DNA of 64,000 nt, taken from positions 62,001 through 126,000 of the forward strand of contig JAOALB010000009.1 of NCBI GenBank assembly GCA_025331125.1, written 5' to 3'. The DNA is from Mycogone perniciosa. Taxonomy: Eukaryota > Ascomycota > Sordariomycetes > Hypocreales > Hypocreaceae. Shown here piece after piece: positions 47,259 to 59,510 of the stretch. How positions within the stretch are numbered: position 1 is the stretch's first letter; each line of letters begins with the position of its first letter. The position numbers were made by a program, and so were the translations under genes. Below the pieces are notes generated by a model. That model made no database searches. It was given only the letters and a program-made list of their open reading frames with translations, and was not told where the DNA came from.

Positions 47259-48054
47259 GCCTCCTATCTGCACGGACAGCCGTTTCTGTGTTCAAGAATG
47301 AAGACATCTACCGCTGCATATTTATTGCCTACACTACTAGATTCGGCATCGACAAAAAGCGGGCGCATCACATTAGACATAGACGGAGCATTCGACAAGT
47401 CACACGGGTATAGAATTGGGTTTTACTTCTTTTGGCTTATTGTCATGGGGCATTTTTTCTTTAGCATTTGCTAGTACTCCAGTAGTTGATCGAAGAGATA
47501 GAAGCTTCCATCTAAACGTGCATTAGTCCATCCAGTTCCCGCTCGTAATGTAATTTTTTTTAAAAAAAGAAAGGATTCATGGGATCCATTGATCGATTGG
47601 CGATAGCACTATGGAGCAGTAGTACGATGCTCGGGTCCGTGTAGTACTTCTACTATCATCTCACAACGCCTGACATCCCGCCGTCCCGCTATCCCGGAAC
47701 TATGTAAGCTATCGTTTCTGATAAATATGGCAATAATAGTTGTACATAATAATTAGGGGTTGGTTTCCAGGCTCTCTGACAGTTGAGGCGGATATCTCCT
47801 TGGCATCTTACCGGGGGATTGGGAGCGGGCAGACGAAGGACGCACAGAATTACCATACATAGAGTGCGTGAGTTCCTGTTAGTTCGAAACATGCTAGAAT
47901 ATGCCCCAGTATGCACAATACATTAAGATTGTCTGTATTGCCTACCACTCCCTCACTCCTCCAAGTACTATCTCCACCTGTGGCCCCCCCTGCACCACCG
48001 GCATCTATCCCGGTGTGGATGTGTGATGGAGATCCGCTCATACCACACCGTTTG

Positions 48055-48070
48055 TACGGAGTACTTCGTA
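48055..48070. repeat. Overlapping pair of dispersed motifs
   Basis: TACGGAGTA (48055-48063) overlaps TACTTCGTA (48062-48070), followed by a further partial CACTTCGTA at 48073-48081. This shows the two variants occurring as one composite unit. Confidence 0.85.
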
Positions 48071-49399
48071 TGCACTTCGTAAATTAAGATATCCATAAAT
48101 ACTACCCCGGGATTCTGAGCCCAGATGCCAAGGCGCGGATAGCATGCAGTACACGCTGGCAACAGCTCCCCCTAACCTAACTTAACTCGGGGGAAAGGTT
48201 TTCATCTCCCCGATTGGCCACATAATAGAAACGGGGGAACATCTTTACTCCGTAGTCCTTATGGAGTGGTTGTTAGGGGATGCTGTTCTTCGAGGTGTAG
48301 AAAACAATGGATGGATGTCTGGCTGTGACTCTTTACGGCGAAGCATGTTAGGAGAGCACATTTTCTAAAACTTACTCCCAGAAACAATGGATTTAGCATA
48401 TAGGAGATCAATTTTCTGATTTGCCTGAATTAGAGGCAGAAGCTTTTGTGAGCTACGTTGATGGCTATGACCCTTCCAGCTAGACGTTGGCCCCTTTTTA
48501 TCAAGTCACTACTAGCAGATAATTCATACAGACGAGCAACTATCGACAATGGTATTATGGAATAAGGTATTAAAAACCACAAAGACCAATTGAACATCTT
48601 TGTAGAATCAAACAAGATGCCTCCATGTATGGTTGTTCAAAGTTGAAAAGGATAGAAGTTACATGGAAAGGCTCTACGAGATGTTTGGCCATCTAGCCCT
48701 TTGCTCGTCTTCTTTTATGACCAGCCAGTGCTACTCCAGGAGAAGCCCGGGATCCTACAATTATATATTTGTATTCGTGTCGCTCGTTGTGCAGATGGAA
48801 TTGGGGACATGCCGTCGTTTGCAATAACTCGATGAGGTCATAGAAAATGAAAACGCGAAACACGCCCAGATACCGTGAAGCTTGCAGGTTCTTACGTCGG
48901 AGGTGTCTCGTTGTCGATGTTGCGTGGATCGGATAAAGTAGTAAAGGTGTTTGCTCCTTCGTCCAACGGCAGTAGGTCAGCCTGTTGGAGAGTAAGCTTG
49001 AATCTCTCAGACAGCTGAGTAGACTCCGTCTAGCTCTCCACGGATATCATCGATCGATCGGTGAGAGTATTGAAAGCCGTTCGACAAGGACAGACACGAA
49101 GAGGTCTTGGCCCGAAGTGCGACGCGTTGGATCGTGACAGAGGAGACATGACTGGTTATTGTCAGCGAAAAGCAGCCAATACCTACCATCGTCCGTCCAC
49201 TCTTCGATGCAGCAAGAAAGTGGTTGCCTCGCCGCCGAGGATAACTGGCAACGGGAAAGGATTGCCTTCTATCCGGGGAGACGGATTAGGAAGGATTCGC
49301 ATTTCTTTCAACCTCGCCAACCAATGGCAGGGCCTAGGCTACAGCTAGAAATCGCCGTGCCTTGTGAGAGCAACGTGAAATAAGGGGGGGGGAAGAGGA

Positions 49400-49441
49400 A
49401 TGAGAAATGAGAAATGAGAAATGAGAAATGAGAAATGAGAA
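49400..49441. repeat. (TGAGAAA)n heptanucleotide repeat
   Basis: Six tandem copies of TGAGAAA, the last reading TGAGAAG, preceded by a G-run at 49384. Confidence 0.95.
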
Positions 49442-49548
49442 GACATCGAGCGTTAAAGGCAAGCCGACTGCATCACGGGGGGGGGAAACGCCAAGATATG
49501 TAACCGGTGAAGATTGGTTGATGGCGTTCAGGCTGTTGAGTTTTGCTA

Positions 49549-49980
49549 TCATGTACTTGGTCTTGTGGCGTATTCATGAGTCAGTGGCAGGGAGAGAGGA
49601 GTGAGGAGAGAGAGTTGGTTACCCATCGACGAAAGGGGGCGGTGACTCTGAAGGCCCTTCGCCTCCTGATTCCATGACAGACAAGGCAGAATTTTTCGTT
49701 TCAAACTCGCAGCCGCCTCACTGTTCACGTCGCCTTCATTGGCTTGAGTGGATTCTCCCCCTGTTGTCAGAAGGCGGAGTAGGAAAGCCTGGGACTGCTC
49801 GACTACCACACCCAGTTGTTTAAGTGGCGTACGAGTGTGGAAATAACAGCATGCTATGGAACCATAAAGAATGATTGCGAAGGTTAATTTGCCTACGGTG
49901 TTGCTGTTGGTCGGCCCATTCTTGGGCCAAGGTTGTATCAGGAGAGGGTCTAAAGGCTGTAGCCTGGTGTCTAACAGCAT
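49549..49980 (-). CDS. Weak candidate ORF, 143 aa, unknown
   Basis: ATG-initiated single frame starting MLLDTRLQPLDPLLIQPWPK with a hydrophobic segment FAIILYGSIACCYF and a later polar helical part (QLGVVVEQSQAFLLRLL). Codon use is ordinary, there is no family match and no intron. It may be a chance open frame. Confidence 0.2.
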   Translation of the reverse strand: MLLDTRLQPLDPLLIQPWPKNGPTNSNTVGKLTFAIILYGSIACCYFHTRTPLKQLGVVVEQSQAFLLRLLTTGGESTQANEGDVNSEAAASLKRKILPCLSWNQEAKGLQSHRPLSSMGNQLSLLTPLSLPLTHEYATRPST

Positions 49981-51024
49981 TGAGTCGCTACCATAGGTTT
50001 AGCCAAGCATACTACTAGCTCACGAGGACTCTCTCAGTAAGCCTTATCTCTACGCAGTAGAACTATTTCATTTTTTTCCCTCCCTGCCCTTGGAAAAAAA
50101 GCTGTGTCGAGTCAGACATATGGTTGGTTAAGCGCCGGACGTCCAGATTCGGAAGGCCGAATAATAATTACATTCCTATCGCAAAACCACAGGCGGGCCA
50201 GATCCTCTTGTTTTTGGTTTCATACTTACCTATTCCCAAAGCGTCCTTGTTAAGCCGGAAGCAAACAGTCGTACGAGTCAAACCCACCCACCGGCTTGAT
50301 TACCCATCTATCCGAGCTATGTACACGTATTCCTTGCAATCTGCAGCAGGGTTCGGCGAAGCAGTGAAAAGCCAGGGATTAATTAGTGCTTCGAAATTCA
50401 TCCGTCCTTCGAGATCGCCAGCTAATACAAAGCACCACAGCTCGAATGACACCCCTCCCCCTGGACTAATGCAATACCGTTGTAGATTTGACAGCGTCTC
50501 TTCTCTTCTTTTCCCTTTTTTGTTCTAATCTGAATAAAGGTGTACATACGAAGCCAAATGATTCCGTGGCGTAGGGTATTTGTCAAGGCAAGATGCCAGT
50601 AATGCTCTGTTCTGTGTCTTAGTACCAGGGCATACTCAAGGATATTGTGCTTTGTATCTCGTATAATACAGCCTATTATATACTCTCTCATGCATATGCA
50701 TATCGCCCAGTTTATCATTCAGTCTAAAAATAATCCAAGCAAACAGCATTCCAAAAAACCGTTTTAATTACAGGGTAGCATCTGCATTCCCAAGATAGAA
50801 CTCGGCGCATCTGATGAAATTTCTTCTTCCCCTGCATACGAAGTACCAAATCATTGATAGCCCACACCACCACTAAGATTTACCAGTCAGAAAAGCCACG
50901 CAAAACAACAGAAGAAAAGGAGGAGTAAGAAAAAGAGAGCATTTTTCTTCATCAATGCCGACTTACGCTAGAGCCCTTGGCCATCTGAGTGTTGGTGGCT
51001 TGCTGCCAATGTCAACGGCAATTC

Positions 51025-51025
<1 letters not shown>

Positions 51026-51057
<32 letters not shown>
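51026..51057. repeat. (AC)n microsatellite
   Basis: Uninterrupted AC dinucleotide tract of about 16 units. Confidence 0.97.
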
Positions 51058-51060
<3 letters not shown>

Positions 51061-51584
51061 GCCAGAAGCATCGGAGCCGAACAAAGCCTCGCTTGCTTTC
51101 TTGCTCATAGATCAATCTGTCCTGTGAGGTCCGTTTCGAGCCGAGACACACATAACCCTCTAATATTAAAAAAAAAAAAAAACAATGAGACGTGAGAGAT
51201 AACTAGTGGGCGAGCATTTTCGCCCGCTTCACAAGGCCGATGGTAGGTCCGCGAACAAGAACTCGACAAATTTTTCAACGTCCTCAGCCGCAATCATGCG
51301 ATGGTTGCCTTCTTCTGCCTTCTCTGCCTTCTCGTACTGCCAAGATCCTTCATTTCAAAACTCGTATCCCCTATATCTATCCCGGCGGCAAGGCTGACGA
51401 GGCTCGGGCCCAACCTTTGTGCTACCAAGCCTCGAGTTCTGCAAGAGATGGACATGAGACCATCTATAAGTAAACACAGCAGCCGTAGGGAAAAGGCAAC
51501 AGCACTAGGCCATTGCACAAGCTGAGATTGATAGCAACTCTCGTTGATTTGGGTAATTTGTAACTCTTCCATGATATTGCTCTT

Positions 51585-54500
51585 CTAGAAAAACTTCGAT
51601 TTAAGCCCGCCTAACACCATACTGCGTTTCTTCTTTCCCATGAATTTATTCACATCGTCAGCCCATCCGGCGGATTGCTCCTGTAAAGTATTCATCGTGT
51701 CTCCCATGACGTTTAGTTTCTCTGTTCGCTCGTTCAGCTGTCGCGTAAGATAGTCCCCCCAGCCTTCCTGTGACGGGCCTCCAGTGCCGCTTCTAGCAAC
51801 TCGTTTTTCGGCTGCGGCTGCTGCTTGCATTCGCTTACTCGGTGGACGATCAATTCCTCCAACCAGAATGTCCAGGTCCAGAGGTGAGACGTATTGAGTC
51901 CCCGACATCCACTGAAGATTCGAAATAGCTGGTCGGGCAGGAGTCTCCAGCTTCGGATTTATCAATATGTCTGGAGACGGTTCAACTCCTTTACCCGCTC
52001 CCCACACGTGCAACACCGCGAGTTCGCTCGGCCCTGTCCACGCGAAGATGTCACCTGTTTGCGTTACGATGGTCGCCGCGCTTCGACTCTTGTCCACCAT
52101 CGGTAGCTTCGCGTTTCCTAGATCTCGCAATCCGGGGATGGAGAACGCTCGAGCCGATCCATCCCGGAAGGTTGCAACGATTGCGAACCCTTGAAGCTCG
52201 AGTTCTGCGACACATGCAGCATCACACAGGGCACCATCAAAGTCCTTTGATGCGCCTTTGGAATTCGCCGGTTTGAATATCCTCATCTCCTTTTCCGTGA
52301 CTATTCAACGTTAGCTAACACTTTACAACTAGAGCTGCCTCAAAAGAAGGCCTTACCTGCAATGAGAGCCCCGTTTACCTGGCGTCCTTCACGCAATCCT
52401 GTCACGATCGAACCCGTTGCGAGCGCCGGCTTCCCGGTGTTGACCTCTATGGGATTTAGAGATACAACCTTCCCGTCAAAGGCAATGACGCCAGCCACCT
52501 GGGCTGTGTACGAGCCATCTGCCCCTGGCAATAGCTTGAACGTGATGACCTTGCCTAGATTTGTGCCGACAAAGCAACAAATGCTAGAGTATTTGTCCTC
52601 GTCCAGCGTCATAACACCAAACTCCATCACCACAGGCCATTCCTTCAACGGCGCAGAGTTCGACCTGGAATGGCCTTTGAGGAATGACATGCGATTCTCT
52701 TGCTTTGAGAAATCGGTCATTGGAGCCTGGTATATGATTCGGGGGCCGCGAAGGTCAATAATCGACAGAAACCCCAGCTCCGATCCGATAGCGACGAAGC
52801 CCACATTGGAGATATGGACGGCCGTAATTGGACCCTGCATCATCTCATACAAAACAAAAGGCTGCAACCCTTCCTTCAGGCTCGGCTCTGCCCTGGAGCT
52901 GATATCTGAAAGCCCCATTGGGTTTGGATCCAGTTGTTTTGGCTCACTCCTCCCGTAATAATTGTTTACCGCCCATCGGAAAACCACCGCCTCTCCGGTC
53001 CTTGTTCCAGCGACGAACTCGCCAGTGCCACCGGCCATGCTCATCGCCGTTATTTCAACATCGTCATTTCGATCCAGTGCCCTAGCTACGTCAACCTGCA
53101 GCTGTGTGCCGTTCTCGATTTGATCTGCGTGGCCAGAATCCCATATTCGGATAGTACTATCCGCATGTGCCGCCTGGATGATGGTTCTATCCTCAAACCT
53201 CTTCCGTGGTCGGTGACCTTCTGCGCCGCCTTTTAGGATGGGCTCACCCAGATCTCGCTTCTCCATCATGGACAACCATCTCGGCCGCTCCACGCTGGAA
53301 ACGTTGACCTTGGTAATAAATGGGTGAACGAAAAAGGTTGACGGGTGAAGCTGGTTCGTCGGACTGATGGGATATCCAGAAGGGAAGCTCATGGTGATGA
53401 GCTCCCCTGATGACAGAAGCACAATGACCGCAATTGGATCTTGTGCACCACCAAAGTGGGGAGATTCTCGTGGAATGAGGAGAAAGTCAACAGCTTGAGA
53501 GCCGGGGGGCAAGGCAAGCGGAATATGTCGTTTGCCACGGAAATGGTCTGCCAGCATTTGCCATGACGAAGTAGCATATGTCGGCGTCAAACCAAATTCG
53601 AGAAACGTTAAGCTTTTGGGAGATGCGTCAAGACTTTGGCCGCCAGCAATCAAGAGACCTGTGTCATCGCAATTTTGCTTGCAACACCATGCCAGTTTGA
53701 CATAAGGGTCAGTATGCCCTGGAGTTGGAGCGCTAGGAGTTGGCTGCTCAATGCCTATTTCAGAAAGAGTCCTAGCCATGATGACCTTTCCCTCCTTTGG
53801 GTCCCAGAAAACCAAGCTTCCATCGTCATGCGCAGTGACAACGAAAGTCCCCGAGGGATGCCACAAGGCCTGTGTTAATCGAGGTCGACGTTGCGTGTCC
53901 ATGCCGAGGCCATTTCCTCCCGGCGCGCCAGGTGGCAGGATGTACTCGAGGAACTGTGTTGGCAGGTTCTGCTTGAAAGAATAGATCACAGCCCCATGCG
54001 TGTACCCAAGCAACATCTTGCCGGCGTCTCGAGGATGCATTGACATGCAAACCAAGGTGACGGTGCGAAGAGTTGGGTCCCTGACCTTCCAGAAGTTGGG
54101 CAATCGGAAAGCGCGAGCCAAGTTCTGTCGATCGAGGTCGTATGCAACGATGTCGCCATTTTGCAGTCCAATAAAGGCCCAGTCAAGCATCGGATCCGTC
54201 ACCATGGATACTACGCTGCCGCCTATAACCTGCGCCGCCAAGCGTGCTCCCGTGTCCAGGTCCCATATCCCAAGTTCGTTCTTCGCATCAAGACTGACGA
54301 GACGGTTTGCGCTGAACTGTATGGTCTGAAAGGAAGAGGGTCGCGGCGGTTCAAAGGTCCTTTGAATGCGCTGTCGACCAAAGACGTATATCTTTCCCGG
54401 TCCGAACTTGCTTTCTCTTGTCCCAATCGCGAGCAGGGACTGCACTGGATCGTACGCAAAGCAACTATTATCCCGTCAGAAGATGGCCCAGAACCACTCT

Positions 54501-54653
54501 TCACCCATGGAGGATTTGCTGTGTTGCGTCATACCTGATCTGGGAGTTTACGCCGTATCGCGCCTGGTCGTCTGGCATGAAGAGCTCAGGCCGGATACTC
54601 GCAGACAGGTCATTCTGGATGCCTGCCTGCTTGCCTCGTAGAAAACTCGCCAT
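51585..54653 (-). CDS. SRO7: Sro7/Lgl/tomosyn-family WD40 exocytosis regulator
   Basis: Cytosolic Lgl-family protein that binds the exocytic t-SNARE Sec9 and the Rab Sec4 and regulates polarised secretion. Exons 54535-54653, 52357-54464 and 51585-52300 (introns 70 and 56 nt); product 980 aa, typical size. The start MASFLRGKQAGIQNDL and the spliced block SCFAYDPVQSLLAIGTRESK are characteristic. The body forms two WD40 propellers, with recognisable blades such as QTIQFSANRLVSLDAKNELG and LTQALWHPSGTFVVTAHDDG. An Lgl block LPPGSQAVDFLLIPRESPHF lies mid-protein. The last ~60 residues, from GWGDYLTRQLNERTEKLNVM, form an amphipathic helix resembling the R-SNARE-like tail of tomosyns. No membrane anchor. 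Downstream of Argonaute on the same strand. Confidence 0.9.
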
Positions 54654-56475
54654 ATCGCAACGATTGACGAGTCGTCAGAGTGTGTGAGGAGAAGATCATC
54701 TCGAGATCTGATGTTTGCGCTCGGCATGTCTGGGCGAAGGAGCGAGCTATGGCGGGGTACGGAGTACAACCAGTGGCTGAGCAAGTGAAAGCCAAACCCG
54801 ACTACAGTGCGAAAGTCTACAATATTGATACTGTACAAGCTATGCTACAGCATAGCATATGAGTAAAGAGTAAGTTTGAGTTGAGTTTTCTCTTCAAGTT
54901 AAAGTCTTCATCATACATTCATATACCAAGGTACTTCGTATGAATCTTAACCTAATAATCCGCCTCTCCCTGGAATATATAATAACACCCTTGCTCCCCA
55001 GTAGACTGTGGATTGCTGTGCTTGCTCTTTTTTGCCACTTCGCCTGTTATACAGGGAAGTACTCCGTACGGAGTATGCATATATTGTATATATGTATTGG
55101 CATCTTCCGGTGGTTGGTTCGTATTCTTCTATTCTATTATTGCATTTATAAGTTCTGATTGCTGACGAATATGCAGTAGAAGCCATGGTCTCGGTCAAAT
55201 ACAAACAACCATCCATATATGATGGTGCTGGCTTGCCACGTTGGTGGTACGCCATAATCCTGGATGTTAATATCACGCCGCCGTCAGGATATCCCTGATG
55301 CAGCGTGATTCGCATCGGATGCAGTACCCTGTCATCCGATGGTATATGCCGTTTTTTCCAGTTATTATTGTCTGGTATTTATTCATTTGAGCCGGTACTG
55401 TGTGTGTACTGGTCAAGAGCTGCGCCCCTTTAGTTTCGTTATACGAGCTTTGAATGAATTTCCGAGCCAGCGCCGACGCGATGCTTCGTTCGCGTTTGAT
55501 CGTCAGGCCATGGCATTCTGCTGCCTTTATTCTTTTTGAATAATTGTCGGCTTCGGGAAACAGTCGATCCAAGTTTCCTCTTCCATTATCGTGTCGGTAT
55601 ATCAATTCGTCTGCTTCTTATCACTCGCCACCGCCGTCCGGGTCATCCGTATATCGCCCCCGTATCGCCACAGGCTGGCTGGCTGCTCTTCCATCACCAA
55701 TCAAAGCTGTCTCGACACTGGAGTGAAGAGAATAGAAACGAGGATCCATTGACCTGCGGATCTCGCCCTCTTTATATACCCAGCACTCTTCGCCTGTTTC
55801 GCTACGGCCCGACTGCCATCAAAGGGAAAAGGGGCGTCGCCCAGACCCTGTTCGCCGAACAAACCCCTGACTTTGACGAATGGGAGCCAATACATTCGTC
55901 ACCGAGAAACCTTTGGGGAGCAGGCAGAGCTGAAAAAATCTTGTTTCCTTCCAATAGGCGATTGAGTCCTTCTTCACACGTTGCGCCAGAATCCATAGTA
56001 ATTCCCGACTTGGCAGATCTACTGGCTGTGGCAGACCTGTGTCTTCCCACAGTATCCAAGTCGCGGGAAGTTTCACAAAAAGCAAGGCGTCACTAACAGA
56101 AGCAACACTCCTTCGCGGAGTAAGAAGCCAAACGCGGCTCTACTACAGTTTACAGTGGATAGGCTGTCACGCCAGACAGCTTCCAGCATACACATCACTC
56201 ACCCCCACACGCACGGAAACAAGTCTCAGTCAGAATCAGCTTGATTATTGTGATAGACTATCGAAGCCCAGTAGCAAAATGACCTCCTCCACCACTTCCC
56301 GCCAATCCGGTCGCCCCTTTTGAAGTCGTGATACGAATCCGTATCCCTTGGTCTGTCAAAGCATTTCCACCCTCTCTGCCTACGCATGGCCATCAAAGCA
56401 AGCTTCGTTCCGTCGCCTTTTACCAATCGTCCTCTCCCCGCGCTGCATCCCTGTCTCCCTCACGCGGTTTCCGTT
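54654..56475. other. Intergenic region between Argonaute and SRO7
   Basis: 1.8 kb. It holds motif copies at 54758, 54932, 55060 and 55067. A long open frame on the plus strand (55536-56096) starts with TTG and has no family match. I see no supported gene. Confidence 0.45.
55060..55075. repeat. Perfect 16-bp palindrome of the dispersed motif family
   Basis: TACTCCGTACGGAGTA is two inverted copies of the nonamer TACTCCGTA overlapping by two bases. It contains CCG-N2-CGG, the form of site read by dimeric Zn2Cys6 proteins. It is the fullest member of the family seen in this window. Confidence 0.9.
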
Positions 56476-59400
56476 TTAGATGTACCACATCGTGTTCCTG
56501 AAAAACTCTCGCTGCCTCAATTCTCCCTCCATCGGTGTTGGTCCTTCTGGCTTTCCGCCAAGTTGCAGCAGTGGGGGCGCGTCACTTCCCTTGGGTGGTG
56601 CTCCCACTGACTGGCCCTTGGCCACCTTGTCGCGAATCATTTCGTGTCCCTTGGCACCAGCTCGGAAACCTTCGCTTGTCGCAATGTTTTCGTGGGCGCG
56701 AGCCCGACTTCCAGCCAGATGGGCGTAGTAGACAGCCGGGTGGAGTGAAACCGGCGTGGTCGACCGAGCGTAAGAGTAGCATTGATGATAGATCATCTTC
56801 TGCAGCTCGTTTACCGGGACGCCGACCTCATCGAGGAGTACATGATAATGAACCGGGCGGGCCGTCCCCTGGATGGCAACATGAGAACAAAGATAGAAAT
56901 CCCACATGAAGGGGTGGGTAACTTCCTTTTCGACCAGTGTGCCAGGCAACGCGTTTCCATTCTTATCACCCTTGGCCGGGAAGAAGCGGATGTGATGCCG
57001 CTTTGTAGCGACAATCACAGTGAATTTAGGCAGAGGCTGCTTGGGCGCCACCTGCTGGAGATATCTCTTGATCTCCGCGATCTCTTGCTCGAGGACGTGC
57101 GCAAACTGGCCCTCGGCAACGCCATCGCGGAAATACATGATATGTTTCGGGAACATCTTGTCATGGCCCACTGACCACTGCTTGGAGAGCTGCCCAAACA
57201 TGAAGTGGACATTAGCTGGAGTAAGCATCTCCACCCGGTAGCCATTCGTCTCGACCATGGCTGCATACTTTGTGGCATCTCTATCCACCGACATAGTCAT
57301 CGCCGCAACCGACGGTGATGGTCCACCAGGAGCAGCATGCGAGATGTCCACACCAATGATCATAGTCGGTCGATCTCTAGGGAAATAGGTCGGCTGTGAT
57401 TTCCATGGAGCCATCGTCCGCGACGTGGAGCCACCCAGCTTCGCGTTGACCTTCATGCAGACGTTGGAGTGATACTGGCCGTTATTGTTGACGACCGCAG
57501 CACCATTCACAACTTGGCTCAAGATTCCAAACCGGCAATCTGCCGACTTTTTCAGTCGCTCATAGTGAGGACTATTCTTGTGCTGGACAACGATGAAAAG
57601 TAGCTGGGTGTACCCCCGCTCCTTGCTTATCATCCCGTGAGCATGCGCCATGGCCTGGGCGATGTTTTTTTTGATATTTCCAGGAACGTTAACCATGACG
57701 GGGTCACCCTTGCAGACACCTCCATGTCCCATGAAGGTAGTCTTGAAGCTCCTGGCAAATTGCTGAAGCTGGGGAAGGTTGACGCAGTCGTCCATGACGA
57801 GGAACCCCCAGTACAAAAGCGGCACTGAGTTCGGCTTGAAGAACTTCTTGCCGCGTAGATCCCAGCGTCCACTGAACTTCGGGTCGGCCGTGCCTTGACC
57901 AAAGTTCACGATGGGAGGAGGCAGGATCCTCGCCTCAGTCTTGGAGAACTGGGTGTCAAATTGAATCCCGTAGTGCTTGAGGTAGGGGTCCTTTGAGATC
58001 TGTAGATCTCCCACGTTCTTCATAATGTCGGCCCTGCGATTTGCTGGCCGAGTGACAGCGATCTTGATCATAGCCGCCGTCTGATCGGGGTTGAGCTTAA
58101 AGGGGTAGCGCTGCATAGGCTCAACGTGCGCAAACTCCATGGGAATAAGCCCATGCTTTCCGGTGACGATGAGGGGAAGATTGGCGAAGCGCAGGTGAGC
58201 CTTGTACTTCTCGCGGAAGTATTCAGCCACCGAAATCGGTCTGCCATTGTAGTCGAAGGTGACGTTTCTGGCATTTGCGCCTTCTGCGCCATACTTCTGG
58301 TCGAACAAGAGGTCGACCACGGTGTACACCTTGGTGGACATAGATGGGTCACGATTGTTGTGACGAATAGTAAACTTTAGCTTACGCAACTTTCGAAGTT
58401 GCTTGAACGCATCAGACGACTGCCACTCCCCCTTGGCATTTTGGACGGGTCTGAAATGCGGCGTGGCGGTTGCACCAGTCATGCCCCTCCAACGCTTGTC
58501 CAGAGTGCCCATGAAGCTGCACATCATCTCATCAAGGGTGCGTCGTCCGATCCAGAAGCAGGTATTTGCGACATCCGTGTTGAGGGCGAGGCCGATGCCG
58601 CCTCGCGCCAGGTTGTTACTCAGGCGGAGAGAAACATAGCTCCCTTTGTGAACTTCCACAATACCGCCATCCATAAGAGGTCTTCCCATTTGGCCCTTCA
58701 TGTAGAAGTTCCGCTTGATACCCACCAGGTTCTCCGATGGCCATTGCCGAATGAGGTGGTCCATGAAGTTGAGGGCTTCTTGGACACTATTATTGAACTC
58801 GACTTGATGTTCAAGATAGCCCCTGAGAGCGCTGATTTGAATCTCAGTGGTCTTCCGGAGGGTCACCAAGAACTTGTTGCTCCGGCCGGAGCGACCTGGG
58901 GGTCTGCCATCGTCAAGATCAACCGTGACACGGATTTCACCACGATCTACCAATGTGGGTGACCAAGCTAGCCTAGAGCCGTCAAAAATCCACATGGGGT
59001 AGTTGTAGCTGGCGAGAGCCTTCTTGAAGGTTTCATGCGCCCAGATCTTCTTTACCACGGGGCGTCTTTTCTCGGGATCGGGTGACAGGATTACCTTTGT
59101 TCAAGGTTAGCAACAGGGAGTATCCGAGGAGGAAGTTTTCTGAAACTCACATCGTACTGATAGATCTTCTTGTTGAAGTCGAATTTGGTCATTCGAAATT
59201 GGTTCACTTCAATCGTCTCCGGGCGGCCTTCGGTGTTGAACTTGTTTCCCCGAAGCGCAAAGATGCTCTTCTTGGAATCGGTGAGATAGGCATCCGGGGG
59301 CAACTCCATGCGAGTGTTGCCTTTCTTGTCAGGCTTAGCAGGGTCAAACCCTGGGCCCTGCGTCCAGCCGGCAGCGGGACCAGAGCCAGAGGCAACGGAT

Positions 59401-59510
59401 CGCGAAGGGGACGCCCCGCGACTTCCTGGGGCAGGCGATTGGGACGACTGACGGGGGGGTTGGGAACCTCCCCGCCCAGAGGGCGTCGGCGAGCGGCCTC
59501 GCTCAGACAT
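56476..59510 (-). CDS. Argonaute (QDE-2-like), catalytic residues intact
   Basis: Small-RNA-guided effector of RNA interference. Exons 59151-59510 and 56476-59094 with a 56-nt phase-0 intron; product 992 aa. Domains in order: a disordered Ser/Pro/Gly/Arg start (MSERGRSPTPSGRGGSQPPR), the N domain (TRMELPPDAYLTDSKKSIFA to QISALRGYLEH), linker 1, PAZ (roughly residues 340-460), MID (around PLLYWGFLVMDDC) and PIWI. The PIWI slicer tetrad is present: Asp703 (IIGVDISH), Glu742 (YRVEM), Asp777 (FRDGVAEGQF) and His871 (HYHVLLDE). The invariant ...FFRNTMWYI C-terminus is close to the usual form. So target cleavage should be possible. It could serve quelling-type or meiotic silencing; sequence alone does not decide. 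A probable 5'-leader intron precedes the ATG. Confidence 0.94.

Larger units (their letters stand above)
47259..51584. other. 4.3-kb gene-poor stretch
   Basis: Contains motif copies at 48055 and 48062 (overlapping), 48246 and 50837, two simple repeats, poly(A) near 51167 and one weak ORF (49549-49980). No other gene or RNA is supported. Confidence 0.4.

Noticed and set aside
55536..56096. 186-codon open frame on the plus strand upstream of SRO7
   Set aside because: It begins with TTG, has no ATG near its start, no family resemblance and a competing open frame on the other strand.
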